Of a DNA stretch of 64,000 nt, positions 1 through 9,087 are shown piece after piece; the first letter of the stretch is position 1; each line of letters starts with the position of its first letter. The translations under genes and the position numbers were made by a program. The notes below the pieces were generated by a model. The model searched no databases and had not been told where the DNA came from. It worked only from the letters and a program-made list of their open reading frames with translations. The stretch spans positions 142,604-206,603 of the forward strand of contig NZ_JARUQR010000004.1 in the NCBI RefSeq assembly GCF_029767005.1, in the 5' to 3' direction. This stretch comes from Thiomicrorhabdus sp. ZW0627. GTDB taxonomy: Bacteria; Pseudomonadota; Gammaproteobacteria; Thiomicrospirales; Thiomicrospiraceae.

Positions 1-169
1 ACAATGGAGCGAAGCACTAAAACAAAAAGGGTTCTGGGTGACGGCGATTCGTCCTCCAACCGTCCCCAAAGGCCAAGCCAGATTGAGAGTCACCTTGTCT
101 GCCGGACACACTTCCGAGCAGATCGAGGCTTTACTCAGTGCTTTGAAAGAGATAAAAAGTCGACCGTAA
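1..169 (+). CDS. bioF: BioF (8-amino-7-oxononanoate synthase), C-terminal end only
   Basis: This is the last 55 codons of a gene that begins before the window, read in the frame starting at base 2 and ending at the TAA at 167-169. The residues ([15 protein letters not shown], then [12 protein letters not shown]) match the conserved C-terminal part of the PLP-dependent BioF family, which condenses pimeloyl-ACP with alanine in biotin synthesis. bioH and bioC further along the same strand support the call. A longer ORF over the same bases in another frame (4-204) is a shadow. The catalytic lysine lies outside the window, so activity cannot be judged. Confidence 0.85.
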   Translation, partial: QWSEALKQKGFWVTAIRPPTVPKGQARLRVTLSAGHTSEQIEALLSALKEIKSRP

Positions 170-193
170 ATAAATTTGTACAGGGATGTCGCC

Positions 194-3130
194 ATGTTCC
201 ATAGCTTATTCTCACTCCTCAAGCGATACAAATGGACCGCAGCCATTCTCAGTGTGACCGGCCTACTGTTAATTCTGCTTCCATTCGGCATCCAGCTCGG
301 CATCCAGAAGGCATTGGAGCAACAAGGCGCTGATGAAGTCCGTATCAAAGACGTTGATTTCAACCTCTTCACTGGTCGTTTAAGCGTCAAGAACCTTGAA
401 ATCATAGACCAACAACATACGGTTCTGTCTGCAAAACAACTCAACTTGCACTGGCAACTGCGCGCCATATGGCAAAAGCACTTCCTGCTCAAACAACTTC
501 AGCTTAAACACGGTTATATCCAGGTCACCCAGACCGACCCAAAAAGCATACAGATTGCCGGGATCGACATCCCTCTCTCTTCGGACAAATCCAAAACAGA
601 ATCAAAGGCACCTTTCATTCTTTTCGGTCTTGAGAACCTCGATATAGAGGATCTTACAATGGAATTGAACCGCCCGAACCATGCCATAAAGAAAACCTCT
701 TATACACTAGACAGTTTGACTCTGAGTCACCTTTATATGTGGGACGATTCCCCTGCGCGCATGATCCTCAACAGCTACCTGAACCAATCGCGTATCGCTA
801 CGAACTTCCAACTGCACCTGTTCAGCGAACACCCGAAAGTAGTCGGAACCTTGAAGATCGATCATTTGAACCTGGCGAAACTGCCTTATCTTGCCGAACA
901 GCCTGACATAAAGGCCAGTGGCGAGCTCACCACCGATTTGACCTTTACCGCACAGCTGTTCCCGCGGGGGATCAACTTCCAGCAACAGGGCAACATCCTG
1001 ATTGACGACGTCAAAGCGGAGATGGCCCCTTATCAGGCAAGCTGGGACAGCTTCAATTGGTCTGGGGATTTCAGCTACATTGAAAGCGACCAAGATCCGA
1101 CGATTACACTCCATGGTAAGGCTCTATTAAAAAACTTCACAGGCGAGGACGTCGAAAAGCAATTGTTCGTCCAGCAATCGTTGAATACCGACTTCAACAT
1201 TGTCACGTTACTAAAACCTGAAGGTGTTGAAGTGACCCAACAAGGCGTCATTCAACTGAATGACGTCAAAGCCACACAGCCAGGCCTGGAAGCAAACTTA
1301 CAGCAAGCCAAATGGCAAGGTGAGGTCAAATACGACAATCTGACAACGCCGAAAGTAAGCGCATTGGGGCAATTCACCCTTAAACAGGCTCACGTTGCGA
1401 ATGAAGCGACCAAAACCGAACTCACTCAGGACCTAAAAGCGGATTTGAACGCCCAAGTCACCATGGCTCAAGATAACTTAACCGTAGCCCAAAAAGGCGG
1501 CCTGAACATCAGCAACCTGTCGGCCTCACAGCCCCCTTACCAGGCAAGTTTGCAATCGTTTGACTGGCGCGGGCAACTTGACTTTAAACAATCCAAGGAA
1601 ATGCTGATTCAAAGCAGTGGTCAAGTCGATCTCAAATCCCTGCAAACACAAGATTTAGTCAGCAAGCAAAACCTGCTCGACCTGAACCATCTGACGATTG
1701 CCGACTTAAGCCTTCAACAACTGGATGCCATTCAATTAAAGGATCTGACACTGAAAGGGTTGGAAGTCTCTAAACAACCCAAATCCGAATTTATCAATTT
1801 GCATCAGGTTCATTTGAACCAAGCCAAACTGACACAACTTTCAAATCTTGAGCTGGGCACTTTGACGCTGAACGGCAGTCAAACCAACCTCACGATCAAC
1901 AGAGATGGTGAAATCGTCCAACTTAAAACCCTTCTATCCAGCCTGCCTCAATCCGAGGAGTCCAAAACAGCGCAAACTGAAACGACCGCGAAAAATGAGG
2001 CTGAACCGGCTGAAATGACAGAAAAACCGGCCTTCCAATACAAGTGGCAGACTGTTCAGACCAAAGGGAAAAATCAGATTCACTTTACGTCGGAACAATT
2101 CAGCGAGCCGCTTGATAAGACCATCCTGGTAGATCAATTCAAACTCGGTGCACTTGATAGCCGCAAACCGGCGAAAGATACCCCAATTTCACTACAAATG
2201 AGTCTGGATGAATTCACCAAGTTCAACAGTGAAGGGCAGATTCAACCCCTGAATCCAAAAGCCACAGCCAACCTAAATACAAAATTGGACGGCCTGGATC
2301 TGGTCGCCCTAAGTCCGGTTGCCGCTCAATTCTTGGGGTATGACATCCAAAGCGGGCAACTGTCGGCAGACATGGAAACCAAGCTGGTGGAGAACAAAAT
2401 CGACGCCCAAAACGACCTGCGACTGCATAAACTGGAATTGACTCAGGCGAAAGAATCCAGTCAGAACGAATCTTTCCAGAAAAGTCTCAACATGCCGATT
2501 GAACCGGCATTGGCTCTACTTAAAGACAAACAGGACAACATCAAACTCAAACTGCCGATCAAAGGCGACATCACCGATCCCAACTTTAATATTCAGGACG
2601 TGATCAACATCGCTTTAGGTAAGGCTATGAAAGCGGCAACCAAAACTTATCTGCTCCTGGCATTGCAGCCGTTCGGAGCGATTGCGGTGGCAGGGGACTA
2701 TCTGATCAACCAGAACCTGTCGGTCAATCTACAGCCGATCGAATTCACAGCGGGACAAAGCGAACTGACACCACAAATGCAGGCCTATATGCAAAAGATC
2801 AATGCGATGCTGCAAGAACGTAAAGGTGTACAAATCAAGATTTGCGGCCTGGCTAACGAAGCGGATCGAAGCGCGCTACTGGCACAATTAGCCAAACAAA
2901 TGGCAGGGACGGATAAGGACAAAAAAGAAAGTAAACAAGAGCAGGACAAACAACCGAAGAGAATCGAGGATCTGGTCAGTGACGAACAACTTCTGAAACT
3001 TGCAGAAGCCCGCAATGTCACAATCAAACGCTACCTGCTAAACCTGGGAAGCGCCAACAGTCAGGTGATTCTATGCCAGCCGAGCTTGACCAAAGACAAC
3101 AGCGCACCGAAAGTCGCCGTCGGTATCTGA
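194..3130 (+). CDS. AsmA-like/DUF748 envelope protein
   Basis: A 978-residue protein with one N-terminal membrane helix (about residues 10-35, AAILSVTGLLLILLPFGIQ) followed by a long, Gln/Leu/Thr-rich beta-strand region typical of the AsmA/DUF748 superfamily. These are inner-membrane-anchored periplasmic proteins linked to outer-membrane lipid or protein homeostasis. The end (PIEFTAGQSELTP onward) looks like the OmpA-like tail seen in DUF748 proteins. I chose the ATG at 194 because AGGGA lies about 8 bases upstream; an in-frame TTG at 176 would add six residues. It starts 24 bases after bioF and is probably cotranscribed with it, though no role in biotin synthesis is known. Family assignment is fairly secure; function is not. 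Confidence 0.8.
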   Translation: MFHSLFSLLKRYKWTAAILSVTGLLLILLPFGIQLGIQKALEQQGADEVRIKDVDFNLFTGRLSVKNLEIIDQQHTVLSAKQLNLHWQLRAIWQKHFLLKQLQLKHGYIQVTQTDPKSIQIAGIDIPLSSDKSKTESKAPFILFGLENLDIEDLTMELNRPNHAIKKTSYTLDSLTLSHLYMWDDSPARMILNSYLNQSRIATNFQLHLFSEHPKVVGTLKIDHLNLAKLPYLAEQPDIKASGELTTDLTFTAQLFPRGINFQQQGNILIDDVKAEMAPYQASWDSFNWSGDFSYIESDQDPTITLHGKALLKNFTGEDVEKQLFVQQSLNTDFNIVTLLKPEGVEVTQQGVIQLNDVKATQPGLEANLQQAKWQGEVKYDNLTTPKVSALGQFTLKQAHVANEATKTELTQDLKADLNAQVTMAQDNLTVAQKGGLNISNLSASQPPYQASLQSFDWRGQLDFKQSKEMLIQSSGQVDLKSLQTQDLVSKQNLLDLNHLTIADLSLQQLDAIQLKDLTLKGLEVSKQPKSEFINLHQVHLNQAKLTQLSNLELGTLTLNGSQTNLTINRDGEIVQLKTLLSSLPQSEESKTAQTETTAKNEAEPAEMTEKPAFQYKWQTVQTKGKNQIHFTSEQFSEPLDKTILVDQFKLGALDSRKPAKDTPISLQMSLDEFTKFNSEGQIQPLNPKATANLNTKLDGLDLVALSPVAAQFLGYDIQSGQLSADMETKLVENKIDAQNDLRLHKLELTQAKESSQNESFQKSLNMPIEPALALLKDKQDNIKLKLPIKGDITDPNFNIQDVINIALGKAMKAATKTYLLLALQPFGAIAVAGDYLINQNLSVNLQPIEFTAGQSELTPQMQAYMQKINAMLQERKGVQIKICGLANEADRSALLAQLAKQMAGTDKDKKESKQEQDKQPKRIEDLVSDEQLLKLAEARNVTIKRYLLNLGSANSQVILCQPSLTKDNSAPKVAVGI

Positions 3131-3155
3131 TCGCAAACCAAAGAATGGTGGGCAC

Positions 3156-3184
3156 AAAAAAAGCAGGATAAACCTGCTTTTTTA
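3156..3184. terminator. Bidirectional intrinsic terminator
   Basis: An A-run, the stem AAGCAGG/CCTGCTT with a short ATAAA loop, and a T-run form a terminator readable from both strands. It sits between the DUF748 gene (plus) and the cold-shock gene (minus), which converge here. Confidence 0.85.
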
Positions 3185-3246
3185 TTCTGTTAATCTGCGG
3201 CCTTTAGAAGTTTTCCGAAGATGTATCCGAACGCCGCCTATAACAC

Positions 3247-3456
3247 TTATAGGACGCTAACGTTAGCAGCCTGTAAGCCTTTTTCGCCTTCAACGATTTC
3301 GAAAGACACTGCCTGTCCTTCCGCTAAAGTGCGACGCCCTGTACCGTTAATTGCGCGGAAATGAACGAAGACATCCGGACCACTTTCCTGTGCTAGAAAA
3401 CCAAAACCTTTTTCATCGTTAAACCACTTAACGGTACCTGTTACTACATCTGACAT
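3247..3456 (-). CDS. Cold-shock domain protein (CspA family)
   Basis: A 69-residue single cold-shock domain with both RNA-binding motifs visible: KGFGFL (RNP1) and DVFVHF (RNP2). CspA-family proteins bind single-stranded RNA or DNA and melt RNA structure. The start is the ATG at 3454-3456, preceded by TGAGG at good spacing; the longer upstream extension in the same frame is leader, since the family normally starts [13 protein letters not shown]. The gene is oriented against its biotin-gene neighbours and has a leader of up to about 250 bases with a hairpin next to the ribosome-binding site. Confidence 0.95.
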   Translation of the reverse strand: MSDVVTGTVKWFNDEKGFGFLAQESGPDVFVHFRAINGTGRRTLAEGQAVSFEIVEGEKGLQAANVSVL

Positions 3457-3482
3457 GATATACCTCAAATTAATCAAATCTT

Positions 3483-3524
3483 CACACCTTCCCCTTTTCA
3501 AAAGAATCCTGAAAAAGAGGTGTG
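3483..3524 (-). promoter_or_regulatory. Hairpin in csp leader, next to the RBS
   Basis: CACACCT (3483-3489) pairs with AGGTGTG (3518-3524), and the A/T-rich interior can extend the stem. It lies just upstream of the csp ribosome-binding site on the transcript. csp mRNAs are known for structured, temperature-sensitive leaders; the hairpin is seen, the thermoregulatory role is inferred. Confidence 0.5.
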
Positions 3525-3711
3525 ACATTTGCATAGTAACAGGTTGATCTTTAAAAAGATAGTTAAAATCCCGTACTCCGATTAAAGTTTTATTACATTT
3601 GATTTTGAACGTCACAATCATGCATAAAAAAAGGAATACCGATAAAATATCCATTATCTGACAATCACTTAAATTCGACACACCCAATCAAAAGGACACC
3701 GTAAAATCATC

Positions 3712-4494
3712 ATGGCGACACTTAATTACGAACAATTCGGAACCGGCCCAAATCTGACCTTCATTCATGGCTGGGGAGCACAAAACAGTGTCTGGAAACA
3801 ATGGATTCTCGATCACTTTGCCTCGGATTACTGTGTCACCCTGATTGAACTGCCGGGTTTTGGAAACAGTCCGGAAATCAAAAAACCGGAAAATATCCAG
3901 CAGGCCTGGTTGGATGCTCTGGTTGCCGTCCTACCCGAACCCACACACTTGGTCGGCTGGTCGCTCGGCGGTCTGCTCTCGCAACAGATCGCCATTCGCC
4001 ATCCGGAAAAGATTTTGAGTCTCACCTGCCTGGCCTCCACACCTCGGTTTATGCAAACCGACGACTGGCACTGGGCGGTCAATCCGAAATTGATGAACGA
4101 TTTCATCCAGGCCTTGGGGAAAGACACATTGGCGACGCTACAGCATTTCTGGAAACTTCAAATTCAGGGATCAGACGGCGCCCGTAAACTGATCAAACAC
4201 TACATGCAACAGATGAAGACCCGAAAAATCCCCAAGTTGGTCGGTTTAGCCCAAGGATTGCAGCTACTCAAGGAAATGGACAACCGACAGGCTTTGAATC
4301 AACTTCACCTACCCGTTTTATGGTTGCTTGGTGAAAATGATCCATTGATTCCAAAGGAATTTGTCTCGGAATTCAGTACAATACAGCCTCTTGGTGAGGT
4401 CAGCATCATCTCGGGCGCGGCGCACATGCCATTTTATTCACACCCCGAACAAACCGCTCAGGCCTTGCAGGAATTTTTGAACACAAAGCAGTGA
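3712..4494 (+). CDS. bioH: Pimeloyl-ACP methyl ester esterase BioH
   Basis: A 260-residue alpha/beta hydrolase. It has the oxyanion-hole HGWG motif near residue 20, the nucleophile elbow GWSLGG, the acid in LGENDPL and the catalytic His in GAAHMPF. BioH removes the methyl group that BioC adds, releasing pimeloyl-ACP for BioF. It is followed 18 bases later by bioC, so the two probably form one operon, with bioF on the same strand about 3.5 kb upstream. AAAGGA lies 15 bases before the ATG, which is longer than usual. The length fits the family. Confidence 0.92.
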   Translation: MATLNYEQFGTGPNLTFIHGWGAQNSVWKQWILDHFASDYCVTLIELPGFGNSPEIKKPENIQQAWLDALVAVLPEPTHLVGWSLGGLLSQQIAIRHPEKILSLTCLASTPRFMQTDDWHWAVNPKLMNDFIQALGKDTLATLQHFWKLQIQGSDGARKLIKHYMQQMKTRKIPKLVGLAQGLQLLKEMDNRQALNQLHLPVLWLLGENDPLIPKEFVSEFSTIQPLGEVSIISGAAHMPFYSHPEQTAQALQEFLNTKQ

Positions 4495-4512
4495 AATGCA
4501 AAACGGAATACC

Positions 4513-5466
4513 ATGTCGGATCAGTCAAACCTCTCTTCTCCCGCAGTTAATCGCAGCCATATAAAACAGCATTTCAGCCATGCTGCGCCTAGCTATGACG
4601 ATGCCGCGATCCTACAGAAGACTGTGGCCGAACGTGTCGATGAAAGACTCTCGTTGACCACGCTCCAGCCTCAAGTGATTGTCGATGTGGGTGCCGGTAC
4701 CGGACTGCTGACCAAAAAAGTTATTCAACGTTATCCACAGGCACGGACCATTGCTATTGACCTGTCGGAACAGATGCTTAAGCGCGCCGGACAGCGTCTG
4801 CAAAAACCAAGATTCAAATGGTTGCCACAATCGTTAGCCGCCAAAACCGCCGCCGAATTGATTAATGCGGACGCCTACGCGTTACCCTTGGCCGACGGTA
4901 GCGTCGACATTCTGGTAAGCAATCTGATGTTGCAATGGTGTGACGATCTAGACCGTGTCTTTCAGGAATTCCGTCGTGTCCTGCGTCCAGAAGGACTGAT
5001 CATGTTCACCACTTTCGGGCCGGATACGCTCAAGGAATTGAAACAGGCCTGGGCTGCGGCCGATGCAGAGAACCCGCACGTCAACCATTTCGTCGACATG
5101 CACGATATTGGCGATGCCTTGATCCGTAACGGTTTCGGGCAACCGGTTATGGACATGGAAAACTACACACTCACCTATGACAAACCAATGGGCGTACTCA
5201 AAGACTTGAAGGCGATCGGAGCGACCAACGCCAGCCTCAACCGCAACCGCGGCTTAATGGGAAAACAAAAATTCCAAGCCATGCTGGATGCCTACGAAAG
5301 TCTTCGCGATCCAGGCCTGCATGATGGCAAACTGCCTGCCACGTATGAAGTCGTGCACGGTCACGCCTGGGCAGCGCAGGAAGTGTTTAAAGGTCCGAAT
5401 CGAGACCGAGCAGGCCTGGTGGAAATCTCTCTCGACGATTTCGCTAAACAAACCAAACAGCTTTGA
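4513..5466 (+). CDS. bioC: Malonyl-ACP O-methyltransferase BioC
   Basis: A 317-residue SAM-dependent methyltransferase with motif I VDVGAGTGLLT and the BioC-typical NLMLQWCDD segment. It methylates the free carboxyl of malonyl-ACP so that the fatty-acid machinery can build the pimeloyl chain. The first residues (SHIKQHFSHAAPSYDDAA) match the BioC N-terminal signature. It is slightly longer than E. coli BioC, with an extra central and C-terminal part. The gene contains three of the window's 21 CAGGCCTG octamers. Confidence 0.93.
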   Translation: MSDQSNLSSPAVNRSHIKQHFSHAAPSYDDAAILQKTVAERVDERLSLTTLQPQVIVDVGAGTGLLTKKVIQRYPQARTIAIDLSEQMLKRAGQRLQKPRFKWLPQSLAAKTAAELINADAYALPLADGSVDILVSNLMLQWCDDLDRVFQEFRRVLRPEGLIMFTTFGPDTLKELKQAWAAADAENPHVNHFVDMHDIGDALIRNGFGQPVMDMENYTLTYDKPMGVLKDLKAIGATNASLNRNRGLMGKQKFQAMLDAYESLRDPGLHDGKLPATYEVVHGHAWAAQEVFKGPNRDRAGLVEISLDDFAKQTKQL

Positions 5467-5515
5467 TTCGATACATTTAAACCTCTAATAATGAAGCTTA
5501 ACTTGTCAAATAGAA

Positions 5516-5534
5516 ACCGGACAGGCCTGCCCGG
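5516..5534. repeat. CAGGCCTG copy with CCGG on both sides
   Basis: The octamer at 5522-5529 is flanked by CCGGA and CCCGG, giving a near-perfect 18-base palindrome in the gap where bioC and priA converge. It may act as a terminator stem, but no long T-run follows. Confidence 0.7.
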
Positions 5535-5549
5535 AATCAGAATGTCGCT

Positions 5550-7781
5550 CTAAAACATCTCCTGAGGATCAACATCGATGCTCCAGCGAACCTTACGGCT
5601 CAACGGACTCTTATAGATATACGGCTCAACCCGTCCCAATACCGCATGCAGTTCCGAACGCTTTGCCGACTGCAACAGAAGCTGGTAACGATAACGGCCC
5701 TGACGACGCTCCATCGGCGCCGAAACCGGACCCCAGACATCCAATCCTCTTACGCCCTGCCCATCGGAAGAATCCGCAGCCTGCGCCAGCAAAGCGTGTT
5801 TCAACTCCGTCAGGAAACGCATCGCTTCCTGAGGCTGTAAGGCTTCCGCGCGGATCATGATCTGGTAACGGAACGGCGGCAACATCGCCTGTTGACGTTC
5901 CTGTAACGCTTTGCGGGCAAACGCGTCGTACCCTTTTCCAATCAAAGTCATCAACAATGGGTGGTCAGGGTGATGGGTCTGAATCAACACTTCACCCGCC
6001 TTTTCGGCACGCCCTGCACGACCCGCCACCTGAAGAATCAGCTGCGCCATTCGCTCGGAAGCGCGGAAATCGACGCCGAACAGACCCTGATCGATATCCA
6101 ACAAGCCAACCAAAGTCACATTGGGGAAATGGTGACCTTTCGCCAACATCTGGGTACCGATCAAAATATCCGCCTCGCCGCTGCGCGCCTGTTCGGTGAG
6201 TTCCGCCATCTTTCCCTTCTGACGGGTCGTGTCCCGATCGATTCGAACCACCTTATGATCAGGAAACCACTCTTCGATGGTTTCCGTCAATCGCTCCGTT
6301 CCCTGACCGACCTTGACGAATTCCTCGCTTTGACAACTCGGACAAGCCGTTGGAGCCGCACACTGATAACCGCAATGGTGGCAGCGTAAATGACCGTGTG
6401 CCGTCCCCGATTGGTGAAACGTCATATTGGCATCACAACTCGGACACTGCGCCTGCCAACCGCATTCATGACACATCAGCACCGGTGCAAAACCGCGACG
6501 GTTTAAAAAAAGTAATACCTGCCCTTTGCGTTCAAGGTGCTTCTCCATCGCCACTTTCAAAGGACGGGAAACGCCTTCCTGAACCTTCTCACCACGCACA
6601 TCCAGCAACTTGATTGTCGGGAGTTGCGCATTGGCGGCACGCTGCTTCAACACCAAATATTGATATCGACCACTGTCGACGTTATACAGACTCTCCAAAG
6701 ACGGCGTTGCCGACCCCAGAACAACCGGAACTTTATTATCAAAAGCTCGGCGAATCAGCAGGTCACGGGCCGAATAGCGGAATCCTTCCTGCTGTTTGAA
6801 CGACAGGTCGTGTTCTTCATCGATAATGCAGATACCCAGATCCGCAAACGGCGTGAAAATAGCAGAACGCGTTCCCAACAGCACCTTGACCTCGCCGCTG
6901 CGCACCAAATGCCAGGCACATAGCCGCTCAGAATCGTTTAATCCCGAATGCAGCGCCGCCACCGGTTGCTGAAGATAGGCGGTGAAACGCGACACCATCT
7001 GCGGCGTCAAACCGATTTCCGGCACCAGAACCAACGCCTGCTTGCCGCGCTTGAGCACTTCGTCGATCATGCCCAAATACACCTCGGTCTTTCCGCTGCC
7101 GGTCACTCCCTCCAACAAAAACGGCTTGAAGGTCTCTTCCGGCAATTGCGTGACGGCATCCACCGCCGCTTGCTGGTCAGCATTCAAGATATGATCGGGA
7201 CGTTCGGCGTACGCCACTTCTGCCAAGCAGAGCCCGTGGGTTTCTTCGATCCAACCTTGCTGAATGAATTTCTTTAGACTTGAACGCCAATTCTCCAGCG
7301 CCGATGAAAGTTGACTGGCCGACTGAGAACCGGAAACGCTCTTAAGATGCGACAACAATGCATGCTGATGCTTGGCGTTTTTCGGTAAATCTTCCGGCGT
7401 CAAAGTCCGGCCCTGCTCAGTCAGTTCCCAAACCGGCTGTCCGGTGATTTCCACCGCGTCTCCGGCGCGCAGTTTTTTGGGCAGAGCCGCCTGAATGACT
7501 TCACCAATCGGTTCATGATAATAATGTGCCGCCCAGCGGATGAAATCCAGATGCGATTCCGAAAACAACGGCTGCTCATCAATGACGGACACCACACTCT
7601 TCAGTTTTTCGGCATCGTACTCCGACTCATCCGCCAACCCCATCACCAAACCAACCTGCTGCTTATTGCGGAACGGCACCCATACGCGGCCGCCGACAAC
7701 GGGAGGTACAGAATCCTCCAGGTCGAAACGGTAATCCAACGGGAATAAAAACGGGCCGGCGACGGCGACTTGAACGATCAT
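5550..7781 (-). CDS. priA: Primosomal replication restart helicase PriA
   Basis: A 743-residue superfamily-2 helicase that reloads the replisome at stalled forks. Visible are the N-terminal fork-binding domain, Walker A (GVTGSGKTEVYLG, about residue 230), the DEEH Walker B, and a zinc-binding region with paired Cys-x2-Cys motifs (CHECG, CPSCD, CHHCG, CPSCQ). Helicase motifs VI (QVAGRAGRA) and the C-terminal domain follow. I chose the ATG at 7779-7781; the in-frame TTG just before it adds one residue. The gene stands alone, convergent with bioC. Confidence 0.95.
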   Translation of the reverse strand: MIVQVAVAGPFLFPLDYRFDLEDSVPPVVGGRVWVPFRNKQQVGLVMGLADESEYDAEKLKSVVSVIDEQPLFSESHLDFIRWAAHYYHEPIGEVIQAALPKKLRAGDAVEITGQPVWELTEQGRTLTPEDLPKNAKHQHALLSHLKSVSGSQSASQLSSALENWRSSLKKFIQQGWIEETHGLCLAEVAYAERPDHILNADQQAAVDAVTQLPEETFKPFLLEGVTGSGKTEVYLGMIDEVLKRGKQALVLVPEIGLTPQMVSRFTAYLQQPVAALHSGLNDSERLCAWHLVRSGEVKVLLGTRSAIFTPFADLGICIIDEEHDLSFKQQEGFRYSARDLLIRRAFDNKVPVVLGSATPSLESLYNVDSGRYQYLVLKQRAANAQLPTIKLLDVRGEKVQEGVSRPLKVAMEKHLERKGQVLLFLNRRGFAPVLMCHECGWQAQCPSCDANMTFHQSGTAHGHLRCHHCGYQCAAPTACPSCQSEEFVKVGQGTERLTETIEEWFPDHKVVRIDRDTTRQKGKMAELTEQARSGEADILIGTQMLAKGHHFPNVTLVGLLDIDQGLFGVDFRASERMAQLILQVAGRAGRAEKAGEVLIQTHHPDHPLLMTLIGKGYDAFARKALQERQQAMLPPFRYQIMIRAEALQPQEAMRFLTELKHALLAQAADSSDGQGVRGLDVWGPVSAPMERRQGRYRYQLLLQSAKRSELHAVLGRVEPYIYKSPLSRKVRWSIDVDPQEMF

Positions 7782-7958
7782 CAAACTTTCGTTTTAACTA
7801 TACAATTTGAAATAAAACCGAATCTTACCATGCATTCCGAATGGACATGAAATATCCATCCAAACCACAGCAAAATTAAGAATCAGTTGAAATTTATTCG
7901 ATGCGCCGCTTTTCAAAAAGTGCTATTGTTTGAAGGGTAATCTCATCGGGAGAAGGAC

Positions 7959-8366
7959 ATGAATAATCTATTCAAGGCCTCACTGGCCATCGTTATCCTC
8001 GGATTCATCAGCCTGTTGAACGGGTGTGCGATTCACCCTATGGGAACGCAAGGCTCCGTCCATGTACGTGACGATAACCTGAGCGTTCACCTCATGTTCA
8101 ACGACTACGACCGCAACTACATCTACAAGTACTACGGTTACCCGCACAAGAAACGCTATAAGAAAATCCCGCCCGGCCACTACAAACGTTTGGAAAGACA
8201 CCGTGCACTGCCGAGCAGCTACCACTATCGCCCCCTGCCTTGGGAGCTGGAACGACGTCTCTCACCGCTACCGGCCGGTTATATCCGGGTCATCGTCGGC
8301 AATGACATCGCCATCATGAACACCCGGACACGAGTGCTTTACGACATCCTTTGGGAGATCCAATAA
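7959..8366 (+). CDS. Small lipoprotein with RcnB-like C-terminus
   Basis: A 135-residue protein with a lipoprotein signal peptide (hydrophobic residues about 5-20, lipobox LLNGC). The middle is rich in Tyr, His, Arg and Lys. The end, with its PLPWELERRL, LPAGYIRVIVGNDIAIM and VLYDILWEI segments, resembles the C-terminal motif of RcnB/DUF1236-type periplasmic proteins. GGGAGAAGG lies just before the ATG. Function is unknown; the RcnB likeness is a pattern judgement. Two CAGGCCTG copies follow the stop codon. Confidence 0.7.
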   Translation: MNNLFKASLAIVILGFISLLNGCAIHPMGTQGSVHVRDDNLSVHLMFNDYDRNYIYKYYGYPHKKRYKKIPPGHYKRLERHRALPSSYHYRPLPWELERRLSPLPAGYIRVIVGNDIAIMNTRTRVLYDILWEIQ

Positions 8367-8382
8367 TCCCTCGGAGCAAAAC

Positions 8383-8429
8383 CTGACAGGCCTGCCGATT
8401 TAATAAACCAGGCCTGTTCGGTTGTCAGG
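8383..8429 (+). repeat. Two CAGGCCTG copies downstream of the lipoprotein gene
   Basis: Octamers at 8387-8394 and 8409-8416, the second followed by TTCGG. Outer arms CCTGACA and TGTCAGG, plus CCGA/TCGG inside, allow a folded structure around both copies. There is no T-run, so a terminator role is uncertain. Confidence 0.7.
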
Positions 8430-8526
8430 CATTGAACGAACACCTAAGCTTTAGATAGAAAACCTGCAAAATCGCTCGTAAAAGCCTTAAAATACATGGC
8501 AAATCAAGTTAATAGCACAGATAACC

Positions 8527-9087
8527 ATGCAATTTGCCAAAACACTTCAACGTTTTATTTCACTGCAAAATCGTTTTCAAACCCAGCTCGGCCACGTCGT
8601 CGCTTGGGGAACGCTTAGCTTAGTCGTTCTAATGGCGGCCATCGTCATTCTTCGCTATGGGTTTAACAGTGGCTCGATCGCCATGCAGGAAGCGGCCATG
8701 TACAACCACGCCATCCTGTTCATGCTAGGCATCGCCTACACCTACCAGCAAGATCAACATGTCCGCGTTGACGTTTTCTATGCCAATGCTTCGCCAACCC
8801 GCAAAGCGTGGATCAACCTGATCGGCACCTTGCTGTTCGCCATTCCGAGTATGCTATTCATTCTTTGGAGCGGCTGGGATTACGTCAGTGCCAGCTGGGC
8901 AATCAAGGAAAGTTCCGCCGAACCCGGCGGACTCGCCTATCTTTATATGTTGAAAACCCTAATTCTGATCATGGCCGGCCTGGTACTTATGCAATCTCTG
9001 GCCATTGCGGCGCGTGCCTGGCTCGAAATCAGTGAGCCGGAGTCTCTCTCTCCACCTGAAAAACCGGAAGTGGAGGGCACACTTTAA
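8527..9087 (+). CDS. TRAP transporter small permease (DctQ family)
   Basis: A 186-residue membrane protein with four predicted helices (roughly residues 30-50, 60-78, 95-118 and 145-165), the DctQ topology. It pairs with the large permease that follows, to which it is translationally coupled: its stop and the next start overlap as TAATG at 9085-9089. TRAP systems use an ion gradient to import organic acids or similar solutes delivered by a periplasmic DctP protein. No DctP gene lies in this window, so the substrate cannot be inferred. Confidence 0.88.
   Translation: MQFAKTLQRFISLQNRFQTQLGHVVAWGTLSLVVLMAAIVILRYGFNSGSIAMQEAAMYNHAILFMLGIAYTYQQDQHVRVDVFYANASPTRKAWINLIGTLLFAIPSMLFILWSGWDYVSASWAIKESSAEPGGLAYLYMLKTLILIMAGLVLMQSLAIAARAWLEISEPESLSPPEKPEVEGTL

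Noticed and set aside
4..204. 66-residue ORF at the left edge
   Set aside because: It is out of frame with the recognisable C-terminal end of BioF, which reads from base 2 to 169.
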